Part shown: positions 58,617 to 64,000 of the stretch, in pieces | Numbering within the stretch: position 1 is the stretch's first letter | Layout: each line of letters starts with the position of its first letter | Source: Lethocerus indicus | Lineage: Eukaryota; Arthropoda; Insecta; Hemiptera; Belostomatidae | Reading direction: 5' to 3' | DNA length: 64,000 nt | NCBI GenBank assembly: GCA_019843655.1 | Contig: JACDQD010000007.1 | Coordinates: 27,370,816-27,434,815, forward strand | Position numbers and translations under genes: made by a program | Notes under the pieces: generated by a model | What the model saw: only the letters and a program-made list of their open reading frames with translations | Database searches by the model: none | Told to the model about the DNA's origin: nothing

Positions 58617-59098
58617 TTAAGAAAATTTCGTCCTTTCTGCCTTTATTTCGTCCTCCGAGTGTGCGAAGGGCGACTCAGGAGCGGTGTTCTTATTGGAATT
58701 GGTACCGGCAGGATTAAGAAGGTATGTAGGTGCACCCCCGACCCCCCCCCCTCCCCCGCCTGGTGGTAGGGGTCGCTCCCGGTAGAGTTGGGAGGGTACC
58801 CGGGACCGGATCGATACCCTCCGTCGGCCGCGATGGGGGGCCTTGTTGGAAGTGGAGGAGGAGGAGGAGGAGGAGGAGGAGCTCTGGCGGATAATGGTAG
58901 GGGGTCCTCTTGGTGGTGGGTGGGGGCGGGGGCGTCCACCGATCAACGGGAAAACCCGATAGTCGACTACTGGGAGGGGTGAAAAAAAAAAATCCGCCAT
59001 GTCTCTGACCCGGTGTCTTCTCAGGGCTTCCGCCGCCTCCAGGAGCTTGTCCTTCAGCCGGTAGTATCCAACTTTCGGGAAATTTCGATCTCTCTTCT
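58617..59098 (-). CDS. Possible terminal exon, Ser/Pro/Gly-rich C-terminus
   Basis: One - strand frame is open for about 160 codons. It starts after an AG at 59099-59100 with EKRDRNFPKVGYYRLKDK and LLEAAEALRRHRVRDMADF, a clearly helical segment. VVDYRVFPLIGGRPRP, a run of ten Ser encoded by (TCC)n, a glycine run and AHSEDEIKAERTKFS then lead to the stop. The helical start and the acidic-basic tail look coding. Against it, the acceptor lacks a pyrimidine tract, another frame is Pro/Gly-rich and also open, and an 11-T tract followed by CACCCCTCCCAG inside the segment could itself be a short intron end. I do not recognise the protein. Confidence 0.35.
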
Positions 59099-59934
59099 CT
59101 AACTACTAACTTGCAAGTCCGATTCCGGCCCTTCGAAAGCTTATCGAATTGAACGACCGGTCCCTATCCAATCTGATAAAGATCGAACGATATCGTCCTC
59201 AGTTAGAAACGGAGCGTGAAATTACGTAATCGGCGTATCGCCGTTATGTAATTAAAAAATCGAGACTTCTGTGAAACATTATTGAAATTGAAGTGGATTC
59301 GATTATATAAATTTATAGCAGGGCTTTAGTATCTGCTCACACGGGTATTTCTCCGTACTATGATAGGCCGTTTCCGTTCGCTTATGAGATAAAGTTTTTT
59401 TTTTCTTATAGTGACTTAAACGTCCTCAGCCCCCTCGCACACTAGAGTTATATAAATATCTCAGGCTTTTTCAGAAACGACCTTTAATTCGATTTTAAGA
59501 AGTTCAAATGGGCATGGAATTATCTTAATTTTGGGAAAACGATAATCCGAAGCCAAATATTGTAGAGACATAAATAAAAAAAAATTTCTCATAATTTTTC
59601 TTCTATATCTGTTTGCCTGTCTCCCGTATATTATGACTGTTGCAGTTCAATGGGGATGCATTTATAATGGGGATTGTGGGACGGACTTTTGTCGGTATTT
59701 CTGAAATGGGGCCCATTGTTCGGGCTGTTTAGTCAACTCTGAGCCCTAACCAGTCTCTTCCGGAGCGAAATGCGCTCGAATTTTTTATTATTCCACTCTG
59801 AGCAAATTTTTACATTCGAGTCAAAAGGATATTCATTTTAAAAAAAGTTTAATTTCGATTACAAGAAATAAATTTAGGCCTTCATTTTGAATTATTGCAA
59901 TAACTCGAAAGAAAAAATTAAGATAATTCAGTGG

Positions 59935-60165
59935 CTTGCCACCGTGGCGCGCTGTTCCCCACTTTTAAAGTCGAACCAGAAAAGTTTATTGATTTGAAAA
60001 AACTTAACATTTTAAATACCAAAAATAAATTTGGCGTTAAACTCAATTTTGAATTGTTAAAAAACAAATGGTGATAAATAGAAATAATAATTTATTTTCC
60101 AAAAACCCATTTGTCAATCTGGCGACGGTGGCGCGCTCTACATTTCTACTGCCGAACTTAAACTA
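59935..60165 (+). repeat. Two diverged copies of a GGTGGCGCGCT repeat
   Basis: CACCGTGGCGCGCTGTTCC.. at 59940 and GACGGTGGCGCGCTCTAC.. at 60122 are both followed by TTAAA/CTTAAAC and A/T-rich sequence, spaced about 180 bp. Confidence 0.4.
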
Positions 60166-60456
60166 ATCAAAAGACCGATGCTACAAACATATATTTTCCA
60201 AAGCTTAATTTTGTAGAAATATTGCATTAAATAAATTTGTTTTTTGCGGTAATTTTAAATTGTTACGAGATATTGTAATATAAAGTTAAAATTTTTGAGA
60301 TATTATTCATGATTATGCTTGGTGGAAAACATGAATTGATATAAACCAATAAATCTCTTGTTGGAATTAAAACGTTGTGGAAAACCTTATTTCTGGGAAT
60401 TATTAAATTCGGACAAAAAACTCCATCTTTAACTCTTTTTAATTTAAAATAAAATT

Positions 60457-60598
60457 ATCGAAAATTTGCCGGAAAAGTGGCAGAGAGTTGTCGATAATAT
60501 CGGTGAATATATAGTAGATTAATAATTAAAGTTTGTTTTTTGGCAAAATAAAATGAATTCCAAAGTCAAAATGTTGATTACTTTTGGTACACCTAATA
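60457..60598 (+). mobile_element. Mariner-derived MITE copy G, 5' truncated
   Basis: Begins inside the transposase remnant (CGAAAATTTGCCGGAAAAGT) and runs to the right terminus GATTACTTTTGGTACACCTA. Confidence 0.88.
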
Positions 60599-61195
60599 GA
60601 ACTAATTTTTTTTTTTAGTGAATTCTAACACTATTAAACCTTTTTTAAAGGTGTCAGTTTCAAAACTTGAACGATAAGAACAGCAGTTTGTATATATAGG
60701 GAGGAAATCAAGTGTTGGTTAAAATTGATTTTTAAACGATGTTTCTCAACCCTACTTGGAGTTGTCCATTGAACAGTTGGACCCCAATTACAGACTGTTT
60801 GTATTGTCATATTTGAAATCCGGTGCACTGTTGTCCCCCAGTGCACTGTTTATTTCCGAATAATATTAAGAGGTTTTGAAGTTGAATTTCCGGTATTACT
60901 TCGTACTGTATTTTAAATATAAATCTGTAGAACGGCGAAGATGGGGGGAGAATCACGTCCTAGAGTGACGTCTGTCTCTGGGATGCTCTAGGACTAAATT
61001 ATAGCTAACTGCCTGCTTCCTGCAGCTCTCTAATGGCCATTCAAGGGGGGACCTTGTTTTTTTTTTTTTTCGTTTTTGTTTTTACCCACGGACCACTGGG
61101 AGGAAGTCAGTCTCTCTCTCTCTCTTGTCCTGTCTTTCAAGCTTATATTATTTCCGCCCATTGAACGCACAATAAGGAGGATCATTCACTGTTGA

Positions 61196-61335
61196 AAAAT
61201 TATTTTTTCCACTCTTTTATTGTTACAACTGTAAAATTATACAACAAGCACAACATTGATATAGGCACTAGCTACAATAGACAACAATTAGAGGAGAAAC
61301 CCACTGGTTCCCCCTTTTTATTTTTTTAAAATTAA
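61196..61335 (-). repeat. Repeat with GTGGGTTTCTC head
   Basis: The - strand GGGGGAACCAGTGGGTTTCTC-like stretch is also found at 34040-34080; both are followed on the + strand by a T/A-rich tail. Confidence 0.4.
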
Positions 61336-62057
61336 AAATTTTTTATTTTATTTATTGAAGAACAAACTAAAACACACATTATCAGTTACAAAGTCATGCC
61401 ATTAGTCCGCAGCAGAACTAATACGACTAATGTTTATTTTACCTTCAAATTTTTCATTCCGATCATTATGTACCTTTCATATTCCAGTTTCGGTGAGGAA
61501 TTTATTTAATTAAACAAAATTTGGAGTACTCTATTTGTTTTCCATAGCTCATTTATAACACACTGGGTCGTGATAGGGAAAAAAAGAAAGATTGAAAATA
61601 TAACAGGTAATTATTTAATATTTTATGGCGGAAATTTATGAGCAATAAACTATTTGTAGAATATTATTTATTGAGATAAAATAACAGTTAATACAGTAGG
61701 TTTATTATAACGGTTGCTGAGTGAACGGTACTTCGTAGACTTTTCGATTGATCACCATAATGTTTATCTTATAGAAGGGGTTTTTCAAAGTCGAATAAAA
61801 TATTTAAAAAAAATATATTTCGGAACATATATTTAGAATTGTGTAGTAAATTTTTTTCTATCCTGCCCAAGACCTGAAATTAGGCCGGTTAGCTGTCTCT
61901 ATTACATTTTGAAATGTGCATTAATAATAGGGAATAAATAATATTCCCTATTTACTGGAATAAAAAATATTCCTATAATTTGCTGCAACAGTGACCCGAA
62001 CGCTTCGGCCCCGTGTCCCGTTTCCAGCCGTTTTGAGGTCGATGACCTCCGATCGTG

Positions 62058-62085
62058 GTGATGATGATGATGATGATGATGATGA
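62058..62085. repeat. (GAT)n microsatellite
   Basis: About 9 GAT repeats leading into GAGGAAGAGGAG. Confidence 0.95.
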
Positions 62086-62149
62086 GGAAGAGGAGAAGGG
62101 ACAGAAACCCTTTGATCCCGCGAATTAAAACGGTTGAAATTCGAGGGAA

Positions 62150-62210
62150 TTATTACTGAGCGCGACCGGGATTCGAACCCTTCTGCGGGGAGACTGGGAA
62201 ACGTTCGTGG
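62150..62210 (-). mobile_element. tRNA-like fragment
   Basis: The - strand AGGGTTCGAATCCCGGTCGC resembles a tRNA T-arm, but the 5' acceptor strand is not present; likely a SINE tail. Confidence 0.35.
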
Positions 62211-63102
62211 CCGGGAAAGAAAAACGCAATTTGAACTGACGAGTCTGTCCCATTGAAACCGGTTTTGTGCTGACGCTTCGGCCTTCTCTCTCGGCCAGAA
62301 CTCTCTGACTCATCGCCCCTCGAACGCTTGCCCAATTACGCCCTTTTCTATTTCGTAATTCGTTGCATCTGCTGTAGAGGAAATTCGGTCAAATTGGAGG
62401 ACGAATCTGGGTTCGAAATTCAAGACTTAAAATCCGCCTGGAATTGATATCGAATCATCACCAACTTCCGGCATCGTCGCCTGATACCTTGGGAAGAATT
62501 TCGCCTTTGAACGATTTTTTCGGTGTTCGGAAATCAATCGAGCTAAAAATCCCTTCCAGTGGACGTTTTTCCCCGTTCAAATAAATACTATTTAACAGGA
62601 TAGCATTTTCCCTAATTCACTTCAAGCAAATATACCCGTACAACCTGGAGTCCAGGAATCCAAACGGGACAGTTTGGATATACAACCATATATATGGCTC
62701 ATATCGCAATATTGATAAAGTCGATACATTGATATTTGGCCAAATTGCGCCGAGAACGAGCGTTGAAAACTTTTTTTCTTAAAATATCTACGGCGTTTTT
62801 GGAATTGAATTTTTCATTGAGTTTCGTTGCCAAGGCTGCGATTCCATAAATGAGAGTAACAAAATTCGCCGTCCGTTTTTCGTTTCCCCCGGATAATCTT
62901 CTTCTCGGAATGTCCAAAACCGGAGTATGCGTCGGCTGCTACGGCCGCAGGAACGGCCTCCAGGACTCGGTCTGCAGGTGTTACCGGATTGAAAAATCGT
63001 CCCTCCAGTAAGATCTGGAGGCGATTACTACTTTTGATTTGTATTTCAATCCGGTTCTCTTCTTTATTTTTTTTTTCACAACAGTTGTTGTTGTTGTTAC
63101 AG

Positions 63103-63281
63103 GGCAAAAAACATGGTTGACGCGGCCACAATGGAGAAGATGGAGGCCGGCTTCAAGAAGCTTGAGGCCTCCGACAGCAAATCACTGCTGAAGAAGTATC
63201 TTACCCGCGAGGTGTTCGACAAGCTGAAGAACCTGAAGACCCCCTCTTTCGGTTCTACACTTCTCGATGTCATCCAGTCCG
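63103..63281 (+). CDS. ArgK: Arginine kinase, first coding exon (start codon at 63113)
   Basis: Arginine kinase (ATP:L-arginine phosphotransferase) reversibly moves phosphate between ATP and arginine, buffering ATP in muscle and other tissues; it is cytosolic. The exon opens after a 3' splice site (a GTT-repeat tract ending CAG at 63100-63102), leaves 10 nt of 5' UTR, then starts ATG at 63113. It encodes 56 residues plus one base (phase 1) and ends at a GT donor at 63282. The reading begins [20 protein letters not shown] and continues with the family's [17 protein letters not shown] helix and TLLDVIQS, which is the start of the phosphagen kinase N-terminal domain. The upstream intron implies a separate non-coding first exon and promoter further left, which I could not place. 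LKTPSFGS has one residue more than many insect forms. Identification rests on recognising the conserved protein and is secure; the exact species is not determined. Confidence 0.95.
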
Positions 63282-63391
63282 GTCGGTATTATTGAAGAGA
63301 CTCCTGTATCAATTACTTCTGTACAAAGTCCCTTTACTTTACAGTCGAAACTCAACGATCTCTGTTTTTTTTCCCCCTTCGCCCCTTCCAG
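63282..63391 (+). other. Arginine kinase intron (110 nt)
   Basis: The intron has a GTCGGT donor and a pyrimidine-rich acceptor ending TTCCAG. It has in-frame stops, and removing it restores the conserved [11 protein letters not shown] protein sequence. Confidence 0.9.
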
Positions 63392-63570
63392 GTCTCGAGA
63401 ACCACGATTCCGGAGTCGGCATCTACGCCCCCGACGCCGAAGCCTACACCGTCTTTTCCGCGCTGTTCGACCCGATCATCGAGGACTACCACGGCGGCTT
63501 CAAGCAGACCGACAAGCACCCGCCCAAGGACTGGGGCGATGTTGACTCCCTTGGCAATCTTGACCCCACT
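63392..63570 (+). CDS. ArgK: Arginine kinase, second coding exon
   Basis: This exon follows a pyrimidine-rich tract ending CCAG at 63391 and ends at a GTGAGT donor at 63571. Joined to the previous exon it stays in frame (phase 1 junction forming a Gly codon) and ends in phase 0 after LDPT, giving 116 residues of a protein that is usually about 355. It contains the guanidino-substrate specificity loop SGVGIY at residues 63-68, the same numbering as in well-studied arginine kinases, preceded by Asp62, and then [11 protein letters not shown] and [12 protein letters not shown]. The catalytic domain with the reactive cysteine and the ATP-binding arginines would be encoded downstream, outside the window. 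The intron between exons is only 110 nt. The following intron starts with a minisatellite. Confidence 0.95.
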
Positions 63571-63626
63571 GTGAGTATTACAATACAATACAACACTATA
63601 CAATACAGTACAACACAATACAACAA

Positions 63627-63763
63627 CTATACGACCACTATACAACCACTATACGACCACTATACGATCACTATACGATCACTATACGACCACTATACGA
63701 CCACTATACGACCACTATACGACCACTATACGACCACTATACGACCACTATACAACCACTATT
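63627..63763. repeat. 11-bp minisatellite in arginine kinase intron
   Basis: About twelve head-to-tail copies of an 11-bp unit (CTATACGACCA, with CTATACAACCA and CTATACGATCA variants) begin 57 bp after the exon donor. A looser ATACA-rich stretch (63579-63626) precedes it. Because 11 is not a multiple of 3, an ORF through it cycles frames and is not a gene. Confidence 0.95.
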
Positions 63764-64000
63764 CACAGTGTGAGCATATATAGTATTTTCAAGACAAATT
63801 CAACTTTTCCCAAAGTCAGATTCAACATTTCTGTCGACTTTATCGAAAACATTTGTCGATGTTGAAGAAAATTGTGAGGATTTTTGTGGAAATAATTTAT
63901 CAACAAAAAAAAAATTGTCGATTTATCGAAGAAAACGGTCGATTTATGTCGAAATAAATAGTCGATTTTGTGGAAACGATGCGGCGATTTTTGTCGATAA
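63764..64000. other. Arginine kinase intron interior, GTCGAT-rich
   Basis: This is non-coding sequence with recurrent GTCGAT / TTATCGA words; no exon is visible before the window ends. Confidence 0.7.

Larger units (their letters stand above)
60599..62149. other. A/T-rich region upstream of arginine kinase
   Basis: It should hold either intergenic DNA or the long first intron/5' region of arginine kinase. No promoter element could be assigned. Confidence 0.4.

Noticed and set aside
63292..63783. 163-codon + strand ORF through arginine kinase exon 2
   Set aside because: It reads intron, exon and minisatellite as one frame; only 63392-63570 is coding.

Overview
The window looks like a stretch of a repeat-rich arthropod (pancrustacean) nuclear genome. 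It is A/T-rich on average, has spliceosomal introns with GT..AG borders, many microsatellites and dense transposon debris. The only gene that can be named with confidence is arginine kinase at the right edge. Its first two coding exons (63103-63281 and 63392-63570) encode the first 116 residues; the protein reads as insect or crustacean, and the rest of the gene lies beyond the window.

To the left, coding evidence is fragmentary. On the + strand, five short open segments (11624-11752, 28836-28967, 30416-30514, 33690-33818, 37761-37805) each sit between an AG and a GT donor. Each has a length divisible by three, and each is flanked by phase-2 junctions at both ends. Four are rich in Glu/Asp/Pro/Lys. 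They can be read as optional (cassette) exons of one long-intron gene spanning at least 26 kb, whose identity I cannot tell. On the - strand, 9885-10558 is a convincing charged, low-complexity coding exon that needs one frame change, and 58617-59098 is a weaker candidate terminal exon. 23178-23375 (+) is a still weaker one.

Most of the rest is mobile DNA. The dominant feature is a hairpin (foldback) MITE family with about 30 full or partial copies, roughly one per 2 kb. Its arms are near-perfect reverse complements of each other; the termini begin near CCTGTTTTGTGGTCTGCGAG and the inner arms carry GGCCGAAACCGGTCT / AGACCGGTTTCGGCC. Copies share distinct interiors, so subfamilies can be seen, and some copies are tandem or nested. 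Other families are: a ~210 bp mariner-derived MITE that retains the 3' end of a transposase gene (7 copies); an internally deleted mariner with 75-bp terminal inverted repeats (16694-17264); a 0.7 kb element with 35-bp inverted repeats (37909-38607); a second mariner-like MITE carrying a nested hairpin MITE (50219-50842); 3' ends of a Jockey-like non-LTR retrotransposon (three copies); tRNA-related SINE-like pieces; and a dispersed repeat with a CTGATGA-hairpin-GAAACGTC signature.

No rRNA, CRISPR, operon or prokaryotic structure is present, and no complete tRNA gene was recognised. Large A/T-rich blocks hold nothing I can interpret; they are listed as such. The layout is best explained as long introns or intergenic DNA repeatedly hit by short non-autonomous transposons, with a muscle/energy-metabolism gene starting at the right end.
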